NCBI RefSeq assembly: GCF_018860975.1 | Contig: NZ_JAHKQI010000010.1 | Coordinates: 62,001-126,000, forward strand | Source of the DNA: Lentibacter algarum | Lineage (GTDB): Bacteria; Pseudomonadota; Alphaproteobacteria; Rhodobacterales; Rhodobacteraceae | DNA length: 64,000 nucleotides | Direction of reading: 5' to 3' | In this document: in pieces, positions 42,529 through 50,657 of the stretch | Layout: each line of letters starts with the position of its first letter | Position numbering within the stretch: the stretch's first letter is position 1 | Position numbers and translations under genes: made by a program | Notes under the pieces: generated by a model | Databases searched by the model: none | What the model was told of the DNA's origin: nothing | What the model saw: only the letters and a program-made list of their open reading frames with translations

Positions 42529-45087
42529 CTACTCGCGGATTCGTGCGGCTAGTAACTTTTCAATGGCTGCGAATAAATCTGCGCGACCGACCGGCTTCAT
42601 CAGGCGAATATCTTCGGGACGCAAACCATTGCCATGAACCGTGGCTTCGCTGGCATACCCCGACATAAAGATGACAGGTAAGTCCGGATATTCTTTGCGC
42701 AATACACGAGCAAGCGTTGTCCCCTGAAGTGTTCCGGGCATAACAATATCGGTCAACAAAAGATCAAAGTTCGGGTTGGCCTCAAAAATTTCTTTCGCTT
42801 GATCGCCCGAGCTAGCCTGAGTGACAGAATACCCTGCTTTCTTCAGGTTCGCGACGATCACGCGTAAAACCTCTGGCTCATCCTCAGCGACAAGTATTTT
42901 TCCGCTCCCTCCAGACGTTTCGGGCGACCGGATGATCGGCTTTTCGACGCTCCTATCATCACCTAGAAATGCCGGGAAATAGAGCTTGAAAGTAGTACCA
43001 ACGCCGACCTCGGAATAAACCTGCACAGTGCCGCCTGATTGGCGCATGAAACCTTCAATCATGGAAAGCCCAAGCCCCGACCCGGCTCCCGGTGCCTTGG
43101 TCGAAAAGAATGGCTCAAAAATACTCGCTAATTTGTCGTCCGCAATCCCATGTCCCGTATCCGAGACCGCTAACATGACGTACCGACCCGGCTCCAATGT
43201 TTCATCTCGGGAATCTATGTATTCCTCATCAATCCGCACATTGGCAGTCTCGATGGTCAACTCCCCTACGTCCTCCATCGCGTCGCGCGCGTTCAAAATC
43301 AAATTTAATATAGCGCTCTCGGTTGAGCTTGGGTCCGCGCTGACCTGCCAAAGCCCTGCCAAGAGTGACAATTCAACCGAAATGGTCGCAGGAAGGGTTC
43401 GAGCCGTCCAGTTCTTAGTATCGCGTACCACCTTGTTCAGATCGATAGGTTTTGGGTCCAGTTGCGCCTTACGGGCGAAAGCCAGCATGTTACGAGTAAG
43501 GTTGGCCCCTTGGAAAATGGCCGCGATCCCACTGTCAATCAGTTCGATCTGCTCTTCGCTAGTAAGCTCGTCCCGAAGCAGCTCCATATTACCCAGTACA
43601 ACCGCCAAAAGGTTATTAAAATCATGGGCTACACCGCCGGTTAACTGGCCAATACTTTCGTGCTTCTGTGCGCGATGTGCTACCTGAGTTTGCTCCGTTA
43701 ATCGGAGTTGGGCCTCGACTCCATTCGTAATGTCGATAAACAGGCCATCCATTGAAACAATACTATCCGTTTTATGAGAGGTGGTTACACGTGCTTCTAA
43801 CCACTTGACCGCACCAATCCGGTCCGTGATTTTGAAACGGCGCGTAAAACCATCAAGTTTTTTCGCGGCATCTTCCATGGCTTTCAAATGGTCATCAAGA
43901 TCCGCAGGATCATGTGCGTTCACCAGTATCCGGTGATCGTCAATGATTTCTTGCGCAGTGTAACCCCAGATATCCTCGCATTGATGGGATATGTAAGTCA
44001 CTCTAAAATCGTTGTTCTCCAGAAAATCAAAGCTCATCAGGACCCCAGGAAGATTGTTCGCAATCCCTGCGATGCGAGCCTCTGCAATAGAGTGTTTGCG
44101 CTCTGCCTCTTGAATGTCGGTGACATCGGTGAGTACGCCGATAATTTTTTGAACTTTTCCATTTTTCGCACGACTGACGAACCAATTGGCCCGGACAAAT
44201 GCGGTCGCTCCATCGCGGCGTAAAATCCGGTAGGCATATTCTGGCGATGGTAACGTATCCGTCCACAGAGCATTGAAGGTCGTTTTGGTTGTCTCAAGGT
44301 CATCAGGATGGACCAATGAAAGCCATTCCTCGATTTTTATATCTCCTCCGTCACGATCCAGACCAAAGATCGCCATCGCTGCGCCGTCAAAATACAGCGT
44401 GTCGCTATCCGCAATGACAACGAAAACGCCAAGTCCGGCTGACTCGGTTGCCAGTTCGAACCTTGACGTATGAGTGTCTGACCTTGCTACAATTTCAGCC
44501 CAGTACTTAGAATACTTAATGACAATGGAAGTGGCTAGTATCGACAGCGCACCAGCGCCAAGCAACGCAAAACCATTTGCCAAGGACCAGTGCATTTCCA
44601 AACGACCCAATAGGCCGCCCAAAAGAATAAGGAAAAACAATTGAACCGTAAGAAAGCCAAAAATCGAGGCTAAAATCACCCGTGCGTTTATGTCCGCCCA
44701 CTGTTGATAAGGCCGCAGGTAACCAACAAGTACACCCAAGAACGGTAGTGATGCAGACGTCAAGGCAGCGAGTAGTGGCGACGGCCTTCCGCCCCAGATC
44801 TGAGCAGTCAATCCAACCAAGCTTGTAATAATTGCTGCTATTGGTCCACCAAGATAGCCTGCCAAAATCAATGGCCCGGCACTAAAGTCTACATCTAGCG
44901 GGAAGGCGGCGTCATTTAGAACGCTGGGATGTGATATAAATAGGAAACTGCAGGCTCCTAGTGCGGCACCGATCAACATGCTGCGGTGGTACGTACCTTT
45001 GGGAGATATCGGCGTCGAAAAAACCGAGTACGTGACAAAGCCCAACAAAAGAAAATACGCAAAGTTTTGAATGAAAGCGAGGTGCAT
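42529..45087 (-). CDS. Hybrid sensor histidine kinase with LytS-type membrane sensor
   Basis: 852 aa. Residues 1-195 form five to six membrane segments with the 5TM-LYT pattern (GPLILAGYLGGPIAAIITS). Two PAS domains follow (about 205-325 and 335-455). The HisKA helix has His488 in GGVAHDFNNLL, and the HATPase domain has NLILNARDAM, VSDTGHGI and GAGSGLGLSM. A C-terminal receiver domain has Asp780 in LLTDIVMPG. It is divergent from a lone receiver gene. The ligand is unknown; LytS-type sensors in other bacteria sense envelope or sugar-related signals. Confidence 0.93.
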   Translation of the reverse strand: MHLAFIQNFAYFLLLGFVTYSVFSTPISPKGTYHRSMLIGAALGACSFLFISHPSVLNDAAFPLDVDFSAGPLILAGYLGGPIAAIITSLVGLTAQIWGGRPSPLLAALTSASLPFLGVLVGYLRPYQQWADINARVILASIFGFLTVQLFFLILLGGLLGRLEMHWSLANGFALLGAGALSILATSIVIKYSKYWAEIVARSDTHTSRFELATESAGLGVFVVIADSDTLYFDGAAMAIFGLDRDGGDIKIEEWLSLVHPDDLETTKTTFNALWTDTLPSPEYAYRILRRDGATAFVRANWFVSRAKNGKVQKIIGVLTDVTDIQEAERKHSIAEARIAGIANNLPGVLMSFDFLENNDFRVTYISHQCEDIWGYTAQEIIDDHRILVNAHDPADLDDHLKAMEDAAKKLDGFTRRFKITDRIGAVKWLEARVTTSHKTDSIVSMDGLFIDITNGVEAQLRLTEQTQVAHRAQKHESIGQLTGGVAHDFNNLLAVVLGNMELLRDELTSEEQIELIDSGIAAIFQGANLTRNMLAFARKAQLDPKPIDLNKVVRDTKNWTARTLPATISVELSLLAGLWQVSADPSSTESAILNLILNARDAMEDVGELTIETANVRIDEEYIDSRDETLEPGRYVMLAVSDTGHGIADDKLASIFEPFFSTKAPGAGSGLGLSMIEGFMRQSGGTVQVYSEVGVGTTFKLYFPAFLGDDRSVEKPIIRSPETSGGSGKILVAEDEPEVLRVIVANLKKAGYSVTQASSGDQAKEIFEANPNFDLLLTDIVMPGTLQGTTLARVLRKEYPDLPVIFMSGYASEATVHGNGLRPEDIRLMKPVGRADLFAAIEKLLAARIRE

Positions 45088-45403
45088 GCTTCAACCTTAG
45101 ATGGCGTTTATTCAACCTTGGCGTATTTGATCAAAAGCGTCAAATGGCCTGAACATTGCCAAAATAGGACACGATAGTTGTGTAGGCTCCAATATTTTTT
45201 GCATTGTAGCTCAAGGCGCATTGCTTTCTGGTCGACGAATATCCATTTCCTGCGTTCGTGAATTTCTCATTGCACGATTTCGCGCAGGAAATGCTGACGA
45301 ACCCTTACTCTACAGTTTTCAAGACTATTAAAGAAAATTTTAGTAACAAATACGTATATGTGTTAGGATTTAATTGCAAAACATACGATTGTGATGGAAA
45401 AAA
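45088..45403. other. Divergent promoter region between kinase and receiver genes
   Basis: A 316-base A/T-rich stretch with no gene. It must contain both promoters; I could not pick a convincing -35/-10 pair. Confidence 0.5.
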
Positions 45404-45829
45404 ATGCACATTGTTGACTCTAATGAGAATAATACGGCTTTTAGGGTTTTTGTGGTGGATGATAACACCGCGTTTAGAACGGTCATCACAAAGCAACTTG
45501 AGAAGATGGGGGGCTGTGTCGAAAGCGCAGAGGACGCCAGTGGTTTTCTGAGCAACCTAGCCACCTCGGCGTTAAGCTACGACTTATGTGTCATCGACCT
45601 ACAATTGCCCGGTTTGCATGGAGACCAGATAATAACTTGGCTGCGCGAAAGTGAAGAATGCAAAGTTCGCACAATGCCGATACTTATCGTAACTGGATTT
45701 CCAACGGAACTATCTGACGGCGTTTCGTTAGATGGTGCGACAACCGCCCTTCTTAGCAAGCCATATACATACAGCGATTTGAAAGAACAGGTATTCCACC
45801 TGCTTAGCAATAGTAAGCGTGACAATTAG
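45404..45829 (+). CDS. Single-domain response regulator
   Basis: 141-aa receiver with no output domain. The acidic pair is VVDDNTAF (Asp19, Asp20), the phosphorylated residue is Asp65 in CVIDLQLPG, followed by Thr in LIVTGFP and Lys in LLSKPYTY. Divergent from the hybrid kinase at 42529, it is its most likely partner, perhaps as a phosphate sink or shuttle. It has low G+C compared with the core chromosome. Confidence 0.88.
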   Translation: MHIVDSNENNTAFRVFVVDDNTAFRTVITKQLEKMGGCVESAEDASGFLSNLATSALSYDLCVIDLQLPGLHGDQIITWLRESEECKVRTMPILIVTGFPTELSDGVSLDGATTALLSKPYTYSDLKEQVFHLLSNSKRDN

Positions 45830-46140
45830 GCTAATACAGACCTGACAGACTTTAGCGCGCCGCAGCGAAGGTCCGCTTTCGTAACGTTTGTTTGGCGGAG
45901 TTGCAGTTGCAGCGAAGTTCTGCAATCCGCCCCTTGCGTCGGACGATGAGATCGGCCCAAACCTGCCGTTCACCTGAGCGTTTCAATGCCACAGTCGCAG
46001 CCCGCATAGCGGACCTTGGTCGTTACCGCAGCATTTATGGGCGTCCAGATGACCGCAACGCGGGACGAAGCCGACCATTGACCCCTCGAAGCCAATGGCC
46101 GCTTTAGCATGGCTGCAATCGCGGCGAAAAACACCATTTG
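45830..46140. other. Non-coding flank of the transposon
   Basis: No gene is supported. Two copies of the GCAGCGAAG motif occur (near 45861 and 45908). The last eight bases, accatttg (46133-46140), are the target duplication of the transposon. Confidence 0.5.
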
Positions 46141-46165
46141 CGGCCTTATGTATCAAACGCACCAA
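46141..46165 (+). repeat. Left terminal inverted repeat of the transposon
   Basis: 25 bases identical to the reverse complement of 49721-49745. The stop codon of the 282-aa cargo gene lies just inside it. Confidence 0.95.
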
Positions 46166-46166
46166 G

Positions 46167-47015
46167 CTAATCGTCGCGCTCGGTGCTTTCGTGAATATCA
46201 ACGACTGTGAAGCCCTTTGGCTCACCATCAATGCGCTGGATATGCACATCGACTACAAAGACTAAATTCAGCGGGTTTTCTTCACCTTGCATCATCTTTT
46301 CTTTCAAATCTTGGATGCTTTGACGGAAATAGACAGGAAGTACCTTGTCCGATATTTCAGGGATACGACCGCGATCACCTGTGCGGCCCTTTTCTTTGCC
46401 CGGCCCTCTGTTTGCTTGCTCCAAAAACAGCATTACCTCTTTTCGGATTCCGCTTTCGGTTGGTTCAACATCATCCTTGGGGGCAGGTAGCGCTAGGGCT
46501 TGGTCCATATTTATGGAAGCCTTGTTTATTTCGGCTTCATCAAAGTTATACTCAACGACCGTCTTTTTATCACCGTCTGACTTCTCGTATCTTGCGTGCT
46601 TAACGCCAAGCCGCGCGCCCGTCTTACCTGTAAGAGGCTTCATGAATTCTTTTAGATCAGCAGCGTCTTCTTTAGAAGGATGCTCTAGCTTCTGAACTTC
46701 ATCGCGCTTTCCAGAAAAGTAACTAATTCCTCGCCAGACACGGTTCGCGAAGTCCGTAATTATCATTCCGCCATCCATCATGGCTATACCGCCCATCATC
46801 AGGCCATATGGGGCTATTTCGGCTATGACAGACCCTGTTTCTAATCGGGTCACAAACAGCTTTGGCGCGGCTTCATCTTTGCTGCGATAGTGCCGCTCAT
46901 ACATACGCGCCAGCGAAGCAAAGCTATGCCCTAATTCTTCGAGCCCTACGGGTTCGCCAGGATCAAGCGTAATAACAAGACGGTCGCCATGCTCTACGAC
47001 ATCATATGAAACCAT
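46167..47015 (-). CDS. Cargo protein of unknown function, 282 aa
   Basis: Not recognised. The N-terminal part (YDVVEHGDRLVITLDPGEPVG, shown as a spaced acidic beta region) is followed by a helix FASLARMYERHY. A hydrophobic Gly/Met-rich stretch, YGLMMGGIAMMDGGMIITDF (about residues 69-88), may be a membrane or hairpin segment. The C-terminal domain contains VLPVYFRQSIQDLKEKMM and VFVVDVHIQRIDGEPKGF. It begins one base after the DUF6471 gene, so both form an operon read away from the transposase promoter region. Confidence 0.7.
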   Translation of the reverse strand: MVSYDVVEHGDRLVITLDPGEPVGLEELGHSFASLARMYERHYRSKDEAAPKLFVTRLETGSVIAEIAPYGLMMGGIAMMDGGMIITDFANRVWRGISYFSGKRDEVQKLEHPSKEDAADLKEFMKPLTGKTGARLGVKHARYEKSDGDKKTVVEYNFDEAEINKASINMDQALALPAPKDDVEPTESGIRKEVMLFLEQANRGPGKEKGRTGDRGRIPEISDKVLPVYFRQSIQDLKEKMMQGEENPLNLVFVVDVHIQRIDGEPKGFTVVDIHESTERDD

Positions 47016-47016
47016 C

Positions 47017-47247
47017 TCAAAGCCTCAATTCTGTTACGTCTATCGCAGACATGCATTGCAGAAAGAACGCCATGGTAAATACGCCTCTGCTGATCTTGTT
47101 CGCGATGTTCTTTTCGTTTTCGTTTACGTCTATTTTATTAAGTAAATCAGATAGTTGAGCGTATGTCACGCCTTTTCTCTTAAGCTCTGAACGCAATAAA
47201 TTCTTTGCCTTATCAGACCATTCTGCGTCCGTGCTGTGCTTTGGCAT
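47017..47247 (-). CDS. DUF6471-type small protein
   Basis: 76 aa. The pattern W-S-D-K-A-K-N-L-L-x-x-E-L then GVTYAQLSDLLNKI and NIANKISRGVFTMAFFLQCM matches the DUF6471 domain, which looks like a small helix-turn-helix protein. GGAG precedes the ATG. It is divergent from the transposase and lies next to a dyad (47311-47324), so it may repress itself and the transposase. The neighbour at 46167 is coupled to it. Confidence 0.75.
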   Translation of the reverse strand: MPKHSTDAEWSDKAKNLLRSELKRKGVTYAQLSDLLNKIDVNENEKNIANKISRGVFTMAFFLQCMSAIDVTELRL

Positions 47248-47290
47248 ATCTATCTCCGTGGTAAAAACCTCATTAATAGGGTTATATCCC

Positions 47291-47324
47291 TTGACGTGAT
47301 GATGTGTAACCCCTATTTATAGGG
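47291..47324 (+). promoter_or_regulatory. Transposase promoter with overlapping operator dyad
   Basis: TTGACG (47291-47296), 17 bases, then TATTTA (47314-47319) form a near-ideal promoter for the transposase at 47347. CCCTAT-TT-ATAGGG (47311-47324) is a dyad over the -10. A related AATAGGGTTATA stands at 47275-47286 toward the divergent gene, opposite TGTAACCCCTATT. Confidence 0.65.
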
Positions 47325-47346
47325 TATAGACATCATAGGTAATGAC

Positions 47347-48309
47347 ATGGCCCAGCACTTCCTCCTTTCAGCAGCTTCCCGCACCACCAGCCTTCGTGCG
47401 ATCTACAAGGCTGGCGAAGACGCGGCATACGCAACCTTCTGCGAAATGCGCTGGCCTGAGACAGAAGGCGAAGCGGTTTGCCCACGTTGCGGCCATGACG
47501 AGACTTACAGCATCACCACGCGCCGCAAGTTCAAGTGTAAGGCTTGCGCGCACCAGTTCTCAGTCACGTCCGGCACGATATTCGCCAGCCGCAAGATGGA
47601 CTTTGTTGACCTGCTGGCCGCGATTTTCCTGATCGTGAACGCCTCAAAAGGTATGAGCATGGTGCAACTGTCGCGCAGCATCGACTGCCAATACAAAACG
47701 GCTTTCGTGTTGGCCCACAAGCTGCGCGAAGCAATGGCGCTTGAAGTGCAGACAGGCGAAGTGCTCGAAGGCCACGTTGAGATTGATGGCGCTTACTTCG
47801 GCGGTCATATCCGCCCCGCCAACGAGAAAGCCAAACGCATTGACCGTCGCCTCAAGAAGCACCAGACAGGCACACGCCGCGTTGTGGTTGCCCTGCGTGA
47901 GCGTGAGGGCCGCACACTGCCATTCATCGCCATGAACGAAGGCGAAGGCGTAGCGCTGGCAGTTGAGAACGTGAGCCGCACAGCCACTATGTCAGCGGAC
48001 GAAGCAAGCCATTGGGACTTGCTGCACGATGGCTGGATGGTTGACCGCGTAAACCACTCCGAGATTTACAGCGACCACGGCAAGCACACCAACATGGTTG
48101 AGAGCTTCTTTAGCCGCCTGCGCAACATGATCGAAGGCCAGCACCACGGCGTTAGCCCTAAGCACCTGCACCAGTATGCCAACCACTCGGCATGGCTTGA
48201 AGACAGCCGCCGTTCAGACAATGGCGAAATGGCGCACCGTTTGGTTGCCAACTCGATGGAAGCGCCTGTGTCGCGGAATTGGAAGGGGTATTGGCAGCGG
48301 GCGGCTTAA
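47347..48309 (+). CDS. IS1595 family transposase (ISXO2-type)
   Basis: 320 aa. It has an N-terminal zinc ribbon (CPRCGHDETYSITTRRKFKC, then CAHQFSVTSGTIF), a helical part with CQYKTAFVLAHKLREAM, and an ISXO2-like DDE domain: the first Asp in VEIDGAYFGGH, the second in YSDHGKHTNMVESFFSRLR, where N/E residues complete the site. All landmarks are intact. Its stop overlaps the convergent cargo gene by four bases. Confidence 0.95.
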   Translation: MAQHFLLSAASRTTSLRAIYKAGEDAAYATFCEMRWPETEGEAVCPRCGHDETYSITTRRKFKCKACAHQFSVTSGTIFASRKMDFVDLLAAIFLIVNASKGMSMVQLSRSIDCQYKTAFVLAHKLREAMALEVQTGEVLEGHVEIDGAYFGGHIRPANEKAKRIDRRLKKHQTGTRRVVVALREREGRTLPFIAMNEGEGVALAVENVSRTATMSADEASHWDLLHDGWMVDRVNHSEIYSDHGKHTNMVESFFSRLRNMIEGQHHGVSPKHLHQYANHSAWLEDSRRSDNGEMAHRLVANSMEAPVSRNWKGYWQRAA

Positions 48310-48677
48310 CTGCCACCATCTGCGAAAAGGTAACGGACGGCGATTGCACCTAAGCCAACAATTTGCAGGAATGTTTGAACGATTACAGCAGTGATAAACC
48401 ACTCATAATCAGAGTAGTCTAACCATCCCGCGCCTACTGCTACGGTTATCGCTGCATTGAACGCTATTAGTGCTGTTGTCCACTTGATAATCCAACCTGA
48501 CCACTTGTCTCTAAGATCAAAGTAACGCTTGCGTCCAATAATTTCGACAGCCGTGCGAGCGCCGTCTACCAGCTTTTTCGCCTTTTCGTTATCCTCATCT
48601 TGCTCAGATTCAACGATGATTTCTAGTAGCGCTTTGTCTCGCTGAAGTACTTCTGGTAGGTTACCCTTCGTCGCCAT
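48306..48677 (-). CDS. Two-TM cargo membrane protein
   Basis: 123 aa. A cytoplasmic acidic helix (LLEIIVESEQDEDNEKAKKL) is followed by two membrane segments (WTTALIAFNAAITVAVGAGW and ITAVIVQTFLQIVGLGAIAV). Not recognised by name. It starts three bases after the ImmA/IrrE-type gene, and both must be made together. A small two-TM protein paired with a peptidase recalls effector/regulator pairs in mobile elements, which is inference. Confidence 0.7.
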   Translation of the reverse strand: MATKGNLPEVLQRDKALLEIIVESEQDEDNEKAKKLVDGARTAVEIIGRKRYFDLRDKWSGWIIKWTTALIAFNAAITVAVGAGWLDYSDYEWFITAVIVQTFLQIVGLGAIAVRYLFADGGS

Positions 48678-48680
48678 AGA

Positions 48681-49169
48681 CTACAGGAAATCCATTTGGG
48701 CTGTCACAACGTCTCGTGAAACGGCGAACATGGAGGATAGCTCTTCGATACTTGCAACATCTTTGTATTTCTTGAGGGCGCTTGGAGGAACAAGAAGGCA
48801 AGCCGCAAAAACATCAGCCTCTTTTTCTTCTGGAGGCTTATCAAAGTGAACGTTGCTTCTTGGCATCGCACGATAGTCAGTTGATTCTGCATATTCCTGA
48901 TGGAGAATAGCATGTGCAAGTTCGTGTGCGATTGTGAACGTCTTCCGGTTGGATGGAAGGGTTTTGTTCACATAAATTTTTTGAGCGTTAAAGTCGTACA
49001 GCCCTGAAATCAGCTTAGATGCTTTTTCGTTGAACTCAACGTAAACTACATTTATGCCTTCGCTTTCCGCGATAGCTTCCGGATCAATAGGAAGCGAACG
49101 TATACTGTAATGCTTTAACAGTCTTGCCGCCTCAGCTCTTGCCCTTTTATAATCAGGTCTCTTCATCAC
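48681..49169 (-). CDS. ImmA/IrrE family metallopeptidase
   Basis: 162 aa. The zinc site is TIAHELAHAILHQE (H-E-x-x-H) with the third ligand Glu in EEKEADVFAACLLVP, the signature of COG2856 peptidases. These cleave repressors in mobile elements (ImmA) or in radiation response (IrrE). It is cytoplasmic. No helix-turn-helix domain is fused, so its target could be the DUF6471 protein or a host regulator. It is first in a two-gene operon with the two-TM protein. Confidence 0.88.
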   Translation of the reverse strand: MMKRPDYKRARAEAARLLKHYSIRSLPIDPEAIAESEGINVVYVEFNEKASKLISGLYDFNAQKIYVNKTLPSNRKTFTIAHELAHAILHQEYAESTDYRAMPRSNVHFDKPPEEKEADVFAACLLVPPSALKKYKDVASIEELSSMFAVSRDVVTAQMDFL

Positions 49170-49260
49170 ACTTTCACCAAATTGGGTTTTGATACGCCAT
49201 CATACCATTTGTACCTTACATATGTTAGCAAAATATGATGAGTTCAAGGGCGTAGGTTGA

Positions 49261-49677
49261 TTACGCAAGCCGCCACAAACACCCATCCGGCCCAAAGTCC
49301 TGAACAACACGCCCGACTTTCTGCTCACGTTGCAAGGCATCCCGCGCTCGCTTTAGCACGTCAGCCCGCAGCGTGTCGTCTGCATCCCAGCCCTTACGTT
49401 CAATAATCCACGCCGCGATGGTTTCGTCATCCGCTGGGCCTTCGCGCAACCGCTCGCGGGTCAACAGCTTCAACTCATTGCGCCCGAATAGCTGCTTATA
49501 CTTCCCACGCGGCGCAATGCCCTTGGGGTCGTCCTGATAGCCGCACAGGGCTAAGGCGCGGTCTATCGCCGCCAGATCGTCCTTGATGGTGTCAGCGGCT
49601 TTCTGCGCGGCCTTGTGCAGCCCCGCTATCTCTGCGCGCTTCTTGATTAGGCCGTGAATAACGATTGATTGCCCCAT
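49261..49677 (-). CDS. Cargo protein of unknown function, 138 aa
   Basis: Not recognised. N-terminal coiled-coil-like helix (IKKRAEIAGLHKAAQKAADT) with DLAAIDRALALCGYQDDP, then a probable winged-helix C-terminal part (DDETIAAWIIERKGWDADDT and ending GPDGCLWRLA). Base composition is G/C-rich, closer to the core chromosome than its cargo neighbours. It is the gene nearest the right end. Similar short proteins are frequent in alphaproteobacterial accessory DNA. Confidence 0.7.
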   Translation of the reverse strand: MGQSIVIHGLIKKRAEIAGLHKAAQKAADTIKDDLAAIDRALALCGYQDDPKGIAPRGKYKQLFGRNELKLLTRERLREGPADDETIAAWIIERKGWDADDTLRADVLKRARDALQREQKVGRVVQDFGPDGCLWRLA

Positions 49678-49720
49678 GCCGCATTATGGATTCACAGGCC
49701 GTTATTTATAAGCTAGATTG

Positions 49721-49745
49721 TTGGTGCGTTTGATACATAAGGCCG
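49721..49745 (-). repeat. Right terminal inverted repeat of the transposon
   Basis: Perfect inverse of the left end. The duplicated target accatttg follows at once (49746-49753). Confidence 0.95.
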
Positions 49746-49988
49746 ACCATTTGCGGAAAGCTGACATTCTCTACAGGCACTAAACCTCAGTTAAAATGGA
49801 GACAAAGCAGACGTTGGAAGATATGAAGTTCTGTGATTGCAGCGAAGGATAGAAGTGAACCGATTGGCCAGTCTTCTGTGGTTCGACGAAGCTCGAAATT
49901 GTTTCTCGATCATAGGCCTGAATGGAACCATCCGATCCGTTTCCAGGTGCTCGATTTGGAGTATCTGCAAGCCGGCCATACGGGTATT

Positions 49989-50270
49989 TCAATACTCACC
50001 GGCATCCGGAACAGCCCCAAGCCTTACGATGAACGCAGGCTCCCCTACTTCACCCGAGTCTGGGTCCTCAATCACCATATAGGCATCAGCACCGGCGCAT
50101 TCTTCAGATCGAAATTCGCGTTCAGCACGGGTTTCCGCCTCATGCGAGGTGGAATACTCAAATTGTTTAACGATCTTCAATCCTGCCTGCCCACCGCGCG
50201 TAGCCTTCGTTTCGGCGTAAGTCTGGCAGATATAATGCACCTTCAGGTTGGCTTCGTTTGTTTCGGTCAC
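49989..50270 (-). CDS. Small acidic protein of unknown function
   Basis: 93 aa from a GTG start with GGAGAGAG upstream. It opens with MTETNEANLKVHYICQTYAE and continues with EYSTSHEAETRAEREF and AYMVIEDPDSGEVGEP, suggesting a small alpha/beta fold with no transmembrane part. The pattern of residues looks genuinely coding. Function not recognised. It lies alone between the transposon and the phosphonate genes. Confidence 0.6.
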   Translation of the reverse strand: MTETNEANLKVHYICQTYAETKATRGGQAGLKIVKQFEYSTSHEAETRAEREFRSEECAGADAYMVIEDPDSGEVGEPAFIVRLGAVPDAGEY

Positions 50271-50421
50271 AACTCTCTCCTGAGTTTATTGTCGGTTAAT
50301 GAAACTGTGTTTCGCCGTGGCACTGTTTCTGTCCGGCGCTGCAGTCAAAATACGGCCCTAGTGAACATCGCGTTCAAAAGGGCCATGACTGAGCTAGTGT
50401 CTTTTTAAGAGCCGTCGGGGG

Positions 50422-50550
50422 TTACTTTACCTTCCTACCACCGATCGCAATGGCAGGCTTCCCGGCCAGGGAATTCGCCGTTGCCAGGACTTTCGGCTTT
50501 TCTTGCTTTGGTTTCTTAGTCTCTTTTTTACTGTTTTTACCTTTAGCCAT
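50422..50550 (-). CDS. Very small lysine-rich protein
   Basis: 42 aa: starts MAKGKNSKKETKKPKQEKPK and ends GKPAIAIGGRKVK. GGAAGGAC lies before the ATG. Lysine-rich miniproteins of this pattern recur across proteobacteria as conserved hypotheticals; nucleic-acid binding is a guess from charge. Longer starts exist but have no ribosome site. Confidence 0.6.
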   Translation of the reverse strand: MAKGKNSKKETKKPKQEKPKVLATANSLAGKPAIAIGGRKVK

Positions 50551-50657
50551 CGAATGTCCTTCCAGTATGCAGCGATCCATTGCCGGAATGGCAATAGTAC
50601 TGCTGCGGTCGTCCACTGTTGCCTATCTGGGCACACAGTGGTGTTGATCTGACGGGC

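Larger units (their letters stand above)
46141..49745. mobile_element. IS1595-family transposon with five cargo genes, 3605 bp
   Basis: Perfect 25-bp terminal inverted repeats (46141-46165 and 49721-49745; outer end CGGCCTTATGTATC) flank the element. The 8-bp direct repeat accatttg (46133-46140 and 49746-49753) is the target duplication, the length typical of IS1595. The transposase is intact. Intact ends suggest recent movement. Passenger genes are known in some IS1595 members. Confidence 0.93.
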
